Source: Symbiodinium natans
Lineage: Eukaryota > Sar > Dinophyceae > Suessiales > Symbiodiniaceae
Length of the DNA stretch: 64,000 nt
Direction of reading: 5' to 3'
Assembly (NCBI GenBank): GCA_905221605.1
Contig: CAJNDS010000249.1
Location: forward strand, 82,501-146,500
The translations under genes were made by a program, and so were the position numbers. Below the pieces are notes generated by a model, which saw only the letters and a program-made list of their open reading frames with translations, was not told the DNA's origin and searched no databases. How positions within the stretch are numbered: position 1 is the stretch's first letter; every line of letters begins with the position of its first letter. Below, piece by piece: positions 23,890 through 36,825 of this stretch.

Positions 23890-24185
23890 CCTCTTTTTTG
23901 CGTGTGGCCACTTTCTGGCACAGTTGCCTGAGCCTGACTGGCTTGCTTTTTGCGTGTGGCCAGATTCCGGCACAGTTGCCCGCCTGAGGCTGACTGGCCT
24001 GCTCATTGAATGTGGGCACTAGCCGGCTCAGTTGCCCGCCTGAGCCTGACTGGCCTGCTTATTGCGTGTGGCCACATGTCGGTACAGTTTTCCGCCTGAG
24101 CCTTTCTGGCCTGCTTATTGTTTGTGGCCACATTCCGGTACAGTTGCCCGCCTGAGCCTCCTTGGCCTGCTTATTGCATCTGAGC
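23890..24185. repeat. 57-bp satellite, about five copies
   Basis: Units of the form gcgtgtggccacattccgg, tacagttgcccgcctgagcc, tgactggcctgcttatt repeat about five times with roughly 10-15% divergence and one internal deletion in the first copy. Confidence 0.9.
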
Positions 24186-24702
24186 CTCCCTTCCCTGCTT
24201 AGTGTCCTGAATCTTGTACTCCCCATTGTCTGCCCGTGGTCCTCAATGCTGTACTTACTGCCTTCCGTCCTGAGAGTCGCGTCACATGACGTGCATCGCC
24301 GCTCTGTCCTTAAAATCTAACAATGCCGGAAGAAACAACACAAATCTAGACGAGATGGAAGTTTGGGCTTTTGTTAGAATTTCCATGCATTTTAAAATTT
24401 TGCGGTTGGTCCATGGGGGCGGGATATGGTCGCCCAAACCCTCCCCCGGGCCCCCGTGTACACTACATGTCTACTGCATTCCCTGTATGTCTGATCAGTA
24501 TTAGTTGTGTGAGTTACAAGGGTTTAGAAACATACTTGCTAAGCCTCGCGAAAGCAAAAAACATAAACCAACAAATCCCAAAATCCCCAAATCCCAACAC
24601 CCAAAACTCCCCAAACCCCGAAGTTAAAAACAAAAAACAAACTTTCGTTGGAGAAGCTCCAAGAAACTTTGGAATTCTGATATTGGAGGGGGGGAGCAAA
24701 TC

Positions 24703-24734
24703 TATATATATATATATATCTATATATATATATA
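24703..24734. repeat. (TA)n microsatellite
   Basis: A TA dinucleotide tract interrupted by one C, next to a G-run; it forms the right edge of the putative island 3. Confidence 0.9.
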
Positions 24735-24745
24735 CAAACATACAT

Positions 24746-27700
24746 ATATTACAGACATATATTATTACATATTACACATTATTCTCATGTAACCGTTTAT
24801 CGCCCTGCCCCCGGCCAATCACTGCACGTCACCTTCTCTTGGCCCTCGCTCGCCGTGAGGGCCCGGTTCAGCAGACCCTGCAGTCTCGACCCTTTGGGTC
24901 TTGTTGCATCTCAAGGATTTATTTGGGTTTGGTTGGGGGTTTAAGGTTTAAGCTAGTTGCTAGCTGCTTTCGACTCATGGTGGCATCGGCAGGTCCGCCA
25001 AGGGGGGTACTAAACACACAATATCCCATGGCTTCGCCAATGAGATCTGGGCCTCGGGAGACTTCAGCATGATGCAGGAAGGTAACTATGGAAGTACTAT
25101 GCACCGATACCGTCTGTGTGGAGCAGTGCTGGGGGCTCAGGCCTGAAAAACACCTCAGACTTGGTTGCTACACATGATACGACAACCTCGGCAACGGTTC
25201 GTAAACACGCGGTGCCCGACATTGTCGTCCTATACCTTCTATCCAACCCACTACTGCTTGCTGAGCATCACGCAAGGGGTCCGAAGCCACTGGCGCAAGT
25301 ACATGCGAGGTTGGCGCAAAATGCGCAAAGTCCGCCACGCATAGAGGGCCATCGTGCACAAGCGGATTATTCGTTGAGAGAAGCAAGGATTCTGAGGGCG
25401 GGACGGTAGAGAATGATTGTGCAAAAACAAAAGACGTCAACGAACCTTGCATTTCAACATATTTGAACGAGCCCTGCGGGTCCCTGCGAAGGGATCCTTT
25501 TGCCATCGTTTACCGTAGCCATCGCGGAACGTGGAAACCTGCCTCAACGAGTGCCAAGCCTCAACAACTCGCAGCCTCAGAAATGCACAGGGAATCCGGT
25601 TGTTCAAGAGTGCCCCCCCCCTCCCCCGCCCCCCTTCAACAACAAGCCCACTAGAATTTATCCGGAATCCCTTTAAATTAATCGGCATCCTAATAAACAA
25701 ACGCCTCAACCTTAAACCAACGCGGTGGTAGGGGTGTGAGGGGGGGGTGGGAGGGGGGGGTGGGGGGTAGTGGCATTTCAACGAGTAGAGGGGGGTGGGG
25801 AGGGGGGCGGGGAGGGGCTGTGAAGACAGAAAGCAAGCGGAGAGATGTGGAGAGAAAACTGGCTCCCTGCCTTGAGGAAGGCGCTGTTGAGAGCCGACGC
25901 CGCATCCTGGCACGGGCGTTGCAGTGGTTCATGACTCGATTAGCTGTATTGGGGCAGACTGAAGCAGACAACGTGACATGCTCACGGCTTTGACAGGGAC
26001 GTGTAAGATGATTTGGATTTTGTGAGCCCTAGAAGTGCCTTTTCGACGCTGGGGGTCCCTAAACCCGCCAAAAAAAGCAGCCTGGGGAGGTGACGCGATG
26101 CCAATGGCCTATTTGCTGGCACCAAGTGCCTAACCCTTGAGTTTGACAGTTTGACATAGTTTGACAGTTCTGCGCATGACTCTCCAGACGAGTGGCCGCA
26201 CACTTCGCACAGCAGGTTGCCCCTTCCATTTCATGATGATCCTTGTGAGTGGGTTAGTGTGTCGTCTTGCCTTTTTGGCGTGTGTTGGCACAGTCCTGCT
26301 CTTTCATTTTTGTGTACTTGTCTACTGACTTCCACGACTACCAAGATAGACGCCGCACTGTGCGATAAATGCGTTAAGGTACGGTTTTTGGAGCAAGGAC
26401 ATCACGTCATGAATGTTGACTGAGAGCACAATCCCTACACCGCGTACTATACACAGCAAGGTACCAACATGCAATTTTGATGCCCCACCCCCTCCCTCAT
26501 CATGCCAAGGCTTAAGCAGCTTAGTAGACTTGGAAGCAAATACATCTTGCTGCGCACTCTTGTGTTGTTATTTTCGGTCCTTCTCCAGAACACCCTCTAA
26601 GATTCCCAGTCCTGCGCCATTTGCTGAGCATGCTGTTCTTGAAGAGTAGCATCTCCTTGGTGCGAGCGTACACCCTTGCAGGTTAAGCCGGAGAAGCCAC
26701 CTGAGGCTTCTATCACTTGCACCTCAAAACAAGCATCGAATCTTGAACCTACTTCTTTTGTTTGAAATGAAAGCACCTCTTGCAAAATCATCTGAGGACC
26801 TGCATGATGCTTACTGGAAGCTGCATGGTGAAAGCGCAATTCTTCCGGGCCCTAACGATGTATGCCTGGGTTGAGGGCTCAAGCTGGTTAGGAGCCCCGA
26901 ATTTTATAAGGGTATTTAGGGTGTCCAACTCATTCATCAATGAAGCCGATCTTCCAAGAGACTCATGACCTGAACAGCAGGCTGGCATGAAATCCTGACT
27001 CGGCTTTTTGAGACAATTGTTTCCTAAACTTACTACACTTCCATCAAGAATCACAATGCTAATTCGGAAGCCTCTGTCAGACCCCTTCCTTTCAGATGTG
27101 GCGTAGGGGCCACACTGCTGGGCTTCGCGGGAGGGATTGCAGTAACCTGCAACAGGGCCCATGTGTGTCCCGATGGGTCAAAACCGTTAAGAGACAACTC
27201 TGGAAAGGATGGCTGCCTTTGAAAATTTGATGTGTGGTGCTCCGTCGCATCCGTCGTATACCGCAATTTTTTGGGAGACAGGGCACAATGTCTCCACGTC
27301 GTGAACCCGCCAAATCTGCGGATTGCAGAGAGCCAAGCAAGCTTCATCCGCCAAAACCCAAATCCCAGACACCAACGCGCAACCAACCGAACTTGCATGG
27401 AGAGACAGCAATCTCGTGCTGTTTCGTCTCACAGCAAGTGCCCATGAAGGCAAGTTTACATTCGGCCACCACAGGCCACACTGGCAGCTTGTCACGATGG
27501 ACTGATTTCCGGACGGAAAGACTTGTGTCGTCCTGCATTTCCCCAAACGGTATTTCAACACAAGGAGGTTCCAACGGTCAGGGCAAGAGGGGCAAGAGGG
27601 GCTAGATCGCCCGGTCCGCAACAGCCGCTGCAGACCATGGGTTTTCTCGAGGCCTGCTCGATGTTGGAATCGCGCTCTTGCCTAGGCACAGGCGTGGCCA

Positions 27701-30700
27701 ACACTTGTCCTCGAAACTGTCATCGCTTTTGGATGGGCTTGCGAACGCGCAGCTGTCGTCGCTTTTGACGTCCGGGTGCGCGCAGTGCGAAACCACTTTG
27801 AGCCACTTTGGGACGTCTGGAATAGCGGTATGAGAAACTTCGCTTTTGGACTTCGGGGTTCCCGAAAGCTAAACAACTCACATAGTCTCTCTCTCTCTCT
27901 CTCTCTTCGGGTTTATGCTGCGGTCAAAAATGAACTTGGCAGATTAACTCTCAATGAGCTTTCTGAGGGATACCATGGCCGGATATCATGTGTGTGTGTG
28001 TTGGTTGTCTTCTATCTCGCGCTATGGCATGACTGCCACCAAGCCCGAAGCGAACGGCACCATCTCTTCTGAACCCAGGCCCTTTTCAGAAAGAACGGCT
28101 CGCAAGCACACCGCCTGATGATATTGCCATGATAAAACCTTGGCTGGGCAGGTCGTGCAGCTTGCAGATCTTGGGGCTTGGGAATGTCACACAGCTGCAG
28201 ACCAACATCCCCAGGACAGAAATTCCAAGAGACCACGAGACCACTCATGGTAGCTTCGACACCAGGAGACAACTCGGAAGCAGTTGCTGTGGTGGTGATT
28301 CAACCTTCTTTGCAACATCTTCCGACCGGCTCAGTTCAAGAGCCCTGCAAACTCTCTGAAGTCCTGAACTGACTGTGAAAGGCCCTCCCCTCCCCCCCCC
28401 GCCCCCCCCGCCGGACCTGAAAAAAGATCAGTGCAAAGTCCTGGAGTCCTACAGTAGCTCCCGATGAGGCCATACGGGGTGCCTGTAAGCGCAGAAGCTG
28501 CCCAGGATGGAAGCCCATGCCACGCTGAGTCCGCAGCTGCGTGTGGTACCACGTCTGGAGATGTAGCCTGAAAGGAGCTGAAGAAAGTAACTCGAAGATA
28601 TTCAATTACTCGGTTTCAGGCTTGTCTTTGGATTCTTGTCCTGCCTCTTAGAGGCCCTGCGTTTTGAGTGTCTACCGCCAAACTACCGCCACAACAAATT
28701 CCCAAACCGTCTCTTGGATCAGGACTTCAGGGCCAGACACTGCCGAAGTCTGAGGCTAACAGGGATCAGCTGAGCTCATATATGCCAAGTCTCACAGAAT
28801 GTTCTACTTTGAGAAAACCTGAGGAAAAAGACGCTGCGGATCCAAGATAAATCCTTAACACCCTTGAACCTTTTTGATCTGGCCCTTTGCTGCTCTCCCT
28901 CAAATTGAGCGGAAACAGCCGGGGCCCTCGACCCAGTCGGGCGCTCGACCGGGGCCGAAGTCGCCACCTCTCCTCGAAGTGGAAGAAACAAGCAAATGCA
29001 GCGGAGAGCAGCTTCAGAGGAATTCTTGCATGAAATCCCCATATTTCACCGGGAGCAGAGTCTTCCACCCCAATTTCTGAGGGGCTAAAGCAGCAGGGAG
29101 GGACCGTGGTTCAATACTCCAAAGTTGGTTCAACATTCCGACTCAGGGCTTGGAATAACAATGCTGGCTCATAGAAGCCGAGCGATGATCGTGCTCTTGC
29201 CACATATACGAACGAATATCAGAGGCTCACAAAACCGTGAAGCAAGAAAACCATGCTCCTGCCACAGGTTTTAAGACTGAAATCGCGCTCTTGCCACTCA
29301 AGCTGCGCAGACCTTTCATTGTCGTCTTTGATCGCGAGGCTGCAAAACAAGAGGAAAACACTAAATAATATTGCCTTTATACGTCTCAAGCTGCTACGAC
29401 GTTCAATAAGCCAGGTTGAAACCTAAACCTAACCTTAATTTACCAATTGCAACTCTGCTTAGCAGAAACACTACTGGGCGGTGGGGCTAAGTCGGCCCAA
29501 GCTGTGCGAAGTCGGTTTTTCCCAGGGGACGACTCGATTCGTGTGAAGTCGACCCATCCGCAAAAAAACGACCCATAAACTTGGAATCTCCAAGTACAAG
29601 CTGGGTGTTAAGGAGCACGGCCCGATGTACAAAATCGGCATGCGACGCGACTCCGTAGAAACTGCAGCGAAAATGCTCTGAAGCAAGTGCACGCTAGGTT
29701 TGGGCGGCACAACCACGATGCGCATACCGAAGCTTGATCTTCGAAGAACGATGCAGAAAACGAGACGTGACAGCATGCGAAACGAACGGCGCTTAAAATT
29801 GGACTCTGCAAGGTCACGCTGCGCTGTTTACAGGGAGTGCAGAATGAAACAGTTAAATCCTCAAGGCCAAAACCTGGGTTTGAGCAGCTTAAGTTTAAGC
29901 AGGGGTGTTGAACGTGGCCCTGCGGCCAGCGCGAGGCTCCAGGAGGCGTGAGGCTGGATTCCCGAACTGGCCCCAAAATGGAGGGCAGTAACCCCAACGT
30001 AAGATCACACGGCAGATCAACTCCTGAATCCCCGAAACAAACTAGTATTAGGTTGTCTAACAATCATGCTAGTAACTCAGCCAGAAATTGTCACGCTAAA
30101 CCAAGCCCCGTGAGACACTACCCAGTATGTTTCGCTGCTTCTTTTGTCAATAGCAGTTTTCAGTGCTCATCATGATTCTTAACAAGAATCATGTTCGACA
30201 AGATTGCGCACCTGACGGCATTGCGTCTCGGTTACAAGCTTGTGTGCTCCCTACAGACGTTCTTGCGCGGTGTGGAGTTTGTGTGTGCCATATCTGGAAG
30301 TCCTTGAACGCCTGTGCAACCTCTTTAGTCAACGCAAGAGGACTCTTCATGCCCCGGAGAAACTCCGGCCTTTCGGTCGTCGGGGTGATACGAACACCAA
30401 CCTTCCACGGAATTCATGGCTTAGCTCTGGGGGTGGGATGTAGAGCTCGGGCTTGTTCGAGATCCTTTGGGGCTGATCCTTTGTTGGATGTCGGGATTTC
30501 TCACGTTGCAGGCTGCAGGTGAACTGGTGCCTGCGCTGGCTTCAGGCCGCTGGCTTCGGTTCTGAGATGCTTTGTAGACTCTGAGCCCTCTTCAGGTACT
30601 CCATGTGAAGATAGTCCCACGGCGAGTTCTGCGCCGTGGGCCTGCTATTGGACCTCTCTATGCCATGTCCGTGCTCGGCATTTAGGGATGACCTGTGCGC

Positions 30701-32285
30701 AAGCGCCACAGCTGGGAGCCTCTCCGACTGCCTTTAGCAAGCCGGACGGGTCGCGGATGTCCTGCACGGCCAATGGAACAAATGAACCAACACTAGACGC
30801 AGGATCGCAGGAGCAAATGGAAGTAGCTCATGTGTCTGCAAAGGGAGGGTTCTCCAGGGTATGCGGAGCTGTGAGGAGCTTTGAGTATGAGGAGTATTGA
30901 GTAATTACTGCAGCTGCTGTGCATTCAATAGTCGATGATCATTCCTGACGAGTCTTGCCGAGTGATGATGCGAGGTCAAGCCCTCCGAAGCCCGGAACAC
31001 CCTGCACATCCTGCACCTAAACTTCCCCAAGACAAAAGTATGGTATGTCCGGGATTTGTTGTGAGGCCACGGATTTCCTCACAGCCGCCGCAATCCTCAA
31101 CAGCCCGGAGTCAAGCCACCTTCCGAAAGAAAAACCTCTAATTGAGCCTATTCGTGAGTTTGGATTATAGGGATCTGAACGAAGCCGGCAAACCTCAGGG
31201 CCCCGGGCATTATGCTCCAGCCGCACCCAGCAGGCACCAAACCTTTCGTACCGAGATTGTGGTTGAGGCTTTCTTGGTGTCCTTTTTCCTTTCTAAGGTG
31301 TTGGCACGGGGGGGATATGCAAGCCCCTGTGTCCTGCTTCCGAAAAAGTTTGCATCGCGACGCCCAAGGTCTCGTTATTTGGTAACTGGAGTTGTAGTGC
31401 GGCAAAGTTGGGCTGCTTTTCCATTGACTTGCTGTTGTCCATGCAGTTATGCAAGTTTTGAGACTGAACTCGGCCCAGAAGCAGAGACTTGTTGATGAGC
31501 AGCTGGAACGGGTAGCTCCTCGCCGGATGTGTGCCTCCGCACCAGCACAAGACCTAGTTAGGCGCTCTAGGCCTAATGACCTAATGAAAGAGCAGCAACG
31601 TTTCGCTCGATCGAGTCTTGCAGGAGCACGAAAAAACACGCACGGACTGACCGGCTGAAGGGTCCTTGAATATGACACTCACAGAAGAACTCCCACAGTA
31701 CAAGCCCTAAATTTTGACGATTCCAACACTCAACCCCCTGGCGCTAAGCTTTGGCATGAAGCCCCAAAGAACCGAAGCCCCGAAAACACGGCGATTGCGA
31801 CTCCAAACCGGCACCCGGACCCCCAATTCTGCTCGCTTCTCAATCCTTGGCTCCTAGATTTAAAGCCCTGCAGCTCTGGGGCTTCCCGGCCGAAGGCACG
31901 CAAAATTGCTTCAGCCCCTTCCTGGCCTCGCCCCCAGAATTGCTGCAACTGTTGCGTTTGTTGTGATTGGGCTGACTTCGGGCCGTGACCGACTTGGCAT
32001 AGTTGGACCAAGAAACTCGAAGTCTGCCATCAATCACTGTGACGGTCGCCCATCACCAGAACCGAAGTGCTAGGGCCAGGGCCAATTTCATTGTGGCTTA
32101 GGTGCAACCTCAGAGAGATTTGCTCCGTGCAGATGCAGGTGAGTTGTGAGTCTTATCTGCCGACCCCAGCTTCAGCGGCGCGGTGTCAGTGAAGACCCAT
32201 ATAAGTGTCCGTCCATTCCCTGGGACCTGAATCAGCGCTCACTTGCTCACCGCCCTCATCGCGCGCACTGCCTGTACGGCAATCA
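24746..32285. other. No recognisable gene
   Basis: Mixed-composition DNA with many short frames, none with a recognisable domain. G-rich 25740-25815, a (CT)n run at about 27886-27905 and a C-rich tract at 28383-28413 are the only simple repeats of note. Confidence 0.45.
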
Positions 32286-32485
32286 CTGGCCACTTGCTGC
32301 CACCGCCCCCCGCACCCCCTCCCCCCTCCCCCCACCAGTCCCCCCCTCTGCACCGCCCCTCCGGCCCCCCACCCTCCCCACTGCCCTCCCCCCACCACCC
32401 CCACCCCACCCCCCCCCCCCCCACCCCCCACCCCACTCCCCACCCCACCCCCCACCCCACCGAATCCCCAACCCCCACCCCCCCG
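32286..32485. repeat. CCCCACC-rich low-complexity tract
   Basis: About 200 bp of C runs broken by single A, T or G. Pro-rich plus frames and Gly-rich minus frames through it are translations of the tract, not genes. G-quadruplex potential on the minus strand. Confidence 0.85.
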
Positions 32486-35400
32486 CCGCTGTGAACCGTT
32501 GCTGTGGCTGAGGACTGCGGTTTTGATGTTCAAGAATATCCTGGCATTTCGCGTATTGCTGGGTGCCAGTGCCTCGAAGGGCATAGAAAACACCAAAACT
32601 TTTCTTTCTTGCTGGCTGCCTGCATACCTCAAACCTTGTCGTGCTTGGGTCCACAGTCCAGCATACTGTTTGAACCTTATTCTGCAGAAATGCTACTCGC
32701 TGTCGCATGTCATCGCCCTGTGTAGCCCCCATACTGCCCGAAAGCATGTAAAGATTTGAGCCTCATTGCAAACTACATGCCTTAAACCATCTAAGATAAA
32801 TATCATTATATGTACATATATACCTGTATATATATATATATATGTATTTGTATCTTTATATATATATATATATGTTGTATATATGTAGGCAGCAATCCCC
32901 AACGTTCTACACTCTGAGACTTCACATTTCAAACTGTCCATACTTCAAAGCTCCACCCCCCCCCCCCCCCCCCCTTGGCCGCGTGCTCGTGCATTGGTGC
33001 CTGTTGGGTGGTGATAAACCTTGCCACCTGAGCAATCTGGGGTTTCGCAAGGTAAGCCGCAGGACTATCTCCACATAAACCAAACAGCCCGTGCGAAGTC
33101 GGACTCTCTGAGCCCCCGTTCCTCTGCCAACCTACCAAAACGGGAAGGGTCGAATTTTACATGTCAAGTTCCACGTCTTACCACCGAGCTTTGGACTGGG
33201 TTTGGCCGGCTCAAATCTCCTAAGAAACATAGGGCTGGCCCAGAATCCTTCCATGACCTCTTCATCCCAAAATCCTCCGATCGGAAGGCCTTAGCCTCTT
33301 TAACCTCTGCACCCCAAAGAGACTCCCAAGAAACTGCCATGCCTGGAGTGCTCCATGGTCACCTCGAGGCTCGGGAGAGGGGGTCGTGAGAGTCGAAGGC
33401 TTTAGGGAAGGCTAAGGATTCCTGCGCCTGACACAAAGACCCCAGTGTTTAGCCTGTATAGTGTTTGCCGGTACGGGGCTTCGCAAGGGCATGAGCTCGA
33501 TGAACACGAAGGGCTCCAGACACTAAAGTACCAAAGGCCAACTTTGGGTACTCTTAGCCTTTTTTTCAGGGAAGCCGCTCTCGAGTATCAAGACTGGCTT
33601 GGGACCTGAGCCGTGGCAAGCAGAGAGGGAGACTGGGCTCGGGGCCAAGATGGTTTTTGTACAGGCGCAGAATCCTTGCCTCAGGACGGAGCGTGAGCCA
33701 CTCTGAGAAGCAAATCAATCAAAGGTGCCATAAGGCCAAAGCAGCCTAAGCAATGTCACCCCCCCTGCACCGTCGATGTCACCACATCCTTAAGTGCGGG
33801 AAACATTTGCAGCCCAATCGAACACTCGGAAGCCAAGCAGCGCTTCATGAGGGCCTCGTGTGAATCTCCATGGACCCACTCTTCAACATGAGAGAGCTGT
33901 TGGATGAACTGAGTGGGCTTTGCACTGTTACAGGGAAAGAAGCGGCTGTGCGCCCCTCTCTCTCATGCGTCATGGTCGCTGCTTTATGCAGGGAAAGAAC
34001 CCAATGTTGCTCTCTGGAAAACGGTTTAAAACAAAGGCCAAGCCCCCATCAAAGCCCACCAAAGCCTAAGAGGCCCGGAAGAATCCACTCTCTCGGGGCC
34101 CCCTGCAAGGAAGGGCCTGCCACCTTGTGCGCGAGTCAAAAGCCAGCCGTGCCGTCTGTTATGAGCCTCTTTTAAAGGAGGACGCATATTAGATTCTCTA
34201 GAATTCTGTAGAATCAGGGAGCTGTTCAGAGAGCTTGAAATAGGCTTAATTGGGCTTTCCGAAAAGGCCGAAGCCTTAACATCCCGATGCCCAGCGGCCT
34301 AAACGCACTGTGTCGTTGAGCCGCGCGAAAAAGTCCAGAAGAAGTGAAATGCCTGGAGCTCGGTATTCAAGAGCTCAGGGGGCAAGGAATAGGCGTATAA
34401 GGCTCGAAACGAGAGCTCCTGGCCAGCCGACACTTTCCAACCTGTATTACAGGCCAATTCAACATGTTGCGCGCCTTGCCCGGTCAGCCGGTTCTGACTG
34501 ACATCGATGTTCAAATACCACCTGGTACCAACTTCTTCAAGCGCTTGTGGTTGGTACATGCCGAGACTAGCTGTGACTTGCTTCGTGGCACTTGAGGGAC
34601 CCCGTTTAGAATGCGCAGCGGCCTCAACAGAGCAAAGTGCAAAGGGACCAGTGGTCCCCGGATCTCTGTGTCTGGGTTAAGGCTTCATCAAAAGGTGTAG
34701 GTGGAAATGGCTGTGAGTGGGCACATACAGGCAATGTCTAGTTCTGATTAGCACTGTGGTTCGTAATAACGCGAGATCTTGTGTTGCCGCAACAGAGCGA
34801 TAACATGTCCTACTAACTATTCCGATATTTGCTCGTGTTTTTCTTGTTGTGGGGGAGGTCTTACTTCTCCGAACTCGACAAAAGCAAAAGCCTGAGCAAA
34901 GCAGGAACAACATAAGCTGTTGATCGGAATGGCCTCTTAAGGGCGCACTGACTTAGCGGCTTGGGCAGTCTGGTGCTGGAGCTATGGCTATGGGTACAAA
35001 GACTCACACGAAAAGTGGTGCATCCCGAAGGTCAGAGGTCCCCACACGTCGGGCGCGATGGATTTTGACGTCGACGCTTTGTCGTGGACGGCCTCTGAAG
35101 TGGATGTGCGAGGATGCGAAGCGTGAGACGAGCTCCCCGAACCTGTTCCCCCAAAAGCCTCTTCGACCCGGGCACACCCTGAAACCTCCGAGCTCAAGAT
35201 CTCCTCAACCTCCTGACCGGGAGGTGCCCCCTGGAAGGTACTTGAGTATAAGGGAGTAGGATGGAAGACGACATAATTAATTAAGGTCCTAACCCAAACC
35301 CGGACATTCCCACAAGAAAGGTCGAGGTGGCAGGTTCTGGGTCAGGGGAGCGGTGGAGGCGATGGAGCTTCCACAAGACCAATTTAAGAGCCCGGCAGGA

Positions 35401-36825
35401 CCTCGGGGTTGAAAAGGGCATATTCTTTTCTACATTCTAACGGAGATGGGATTGGAGTCGAAAAGGCAAGGAGGCAGGGTCGCTGCCCTGGGTTAGGCTT
35501 TTATTCATAAGTCAAGAGGGTGCCGCGGTGTAAATACCAACATTGAACACAACTTGAAAACTATAAATAGAGCTTGGGGGCGTGGGGCTGCAGACACGCA
35601 TCGCCAATCAAATGCCCGGCCTTGCAAAACCTCTCCGACAAAATACCCATCAGGGCTTCGTCTGTTAATTGCCTGCCGAAACAAAGGTTGGAGGATCTAA
35701 GTTGGGATCTCGGCACTTGGTAGTAGGGAGGGCTTTCTGGGTTTTGTGGGACAGCGCGGCGTCATCGTACTGTTTAACTTATACCGCTGCGCGATGCAAA
35801 GCTTGGAGTTGGAGGTCGACCAGCAGCGCACCCCCGTGTACTTAAAGTAGCATTCAACCACCAATTACTGCAGGGGCAGGCTGTGGTGAGGTGGGCGCTG
35901 GCCCCAGTCACCAAAGCATTGCTCGAAGGGCACCCATCGAAGTCACCTGTCCCTCGTGACTCGACCGCCACAGGATGCTGTGTGTGTGTGTGTGCGCGCG
36001 TGTGCAGCGCCGGGTGAGTGCAAACCTTGTGTGTGGCACAACATGGCCAGATAGCTGCAAGGGCGGCCTCTGACTGGCGTCCAGCCAGAGCCTCGGGCCG
36101 GGCATCTCTGGGAATGGGTTTGGGTTGGGTTTAGGGCTTCTGCGAACGGTCTCTGCAGAGCTGTCCAACGCGTCTTCAACATCCAAAGCTTTTCTGTGTC
36201 GGCTGTGCTTTGTTGGGAACGTCTTCGCAGAGCAATTGAAGATCCAAAGCGCGACTAGGGGCGGATAAGCTTGGGTGAGTTCTTACACCTTTGAGCCGGC
36301 CCCAATTGCCTTTCTCACTCTGGGGCCGTGACTCACCCTGCTTGACATAGACCTCAGCTTTCTCAAAAAGGGGTACTGGGGTACCCTACGCCGGGTACCT
36401 CGTAGAGTGCTACAACCATTGCAACCATTGAACTACAGGCCAGTCGTCCAATTCAACGTCTCATGAACTTCAGGACTCACTTGAAACCTAAAACCCGAGC
36501 CCCTAAAGCCTGCGTATGCTGGCTTAGCAGGTTACTAGTTGTCAATGTGTTCGAGTCGCTTGGTCTCAAGTCTGCCGCAAGCTCCGAGCCCCAAACCCCC
36601 CAAAGCACAGAATCCATGCCGTGCTACTACGTGAAGCCTTTTTTACTCGCATACCCAAAAGGACACCCCAGAGATACACTCAATACACCCTACTTAGTCA
36701 CTTAGTCAGTATGCTTCACATCCTGTGTCCTGAGCACCCAAAACGACACGCCTGCTTCCAGGTAAATTCCGACAACTGAAGCTCCAAGCCTCCAAGTCCT
36801 CAAGCCCTGAACCCACAACATTTTT
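32486..36825. other. No recognisable gene; TA and C tracts
   Basis: (TA)n tracts at 32815-32880 are followed by a C homopolymer near 32956-32974, reminiscent of an island terminus without a visible partner. The remainder has short frames only. A (GT)n(CG)n run lies near 35978-36004. Confidence 0.45.

Larger units (their letters stand above)
19839..24745. mobile_element. Composite island 3 (weak termini)
   Basis: The left edge is (TA)n then ctactacct and seven C (about 19841-19870). The right edge is a G run, agcaaatc, then (TA)n (about 24686-24734), i.e. inverted in the same sense as the islands at 4.9-7.6 and 43.7-46.4 kb, but without a shared unique terminal motif. In order it holds a satellite (20030-20530), a telomere-like tract (20890-21900) homologous to 45.1-46.3 kb, a long foldback (22070-22412), a decayed satellite and a 57-bp satellite. 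Treating it as one unit is inference; it could be several independent repeats. Confidence 0.35.

Noticed and set aside
25513-25524. accgtagccat, resembling the start of the dinoflagellate spliced leader
   Set aside because: The match stops after about 11 bases and the remainder of the leader (ttggctcaag) is absent; a shorter match at 13268 is also incomplete. No complete leader was seen on either strand.
32186-32759. Pro-rich and Gly-rich frames
   Set aside because: Both strands are open only because the DNA is runs of C; there are no domain features outside the tract.
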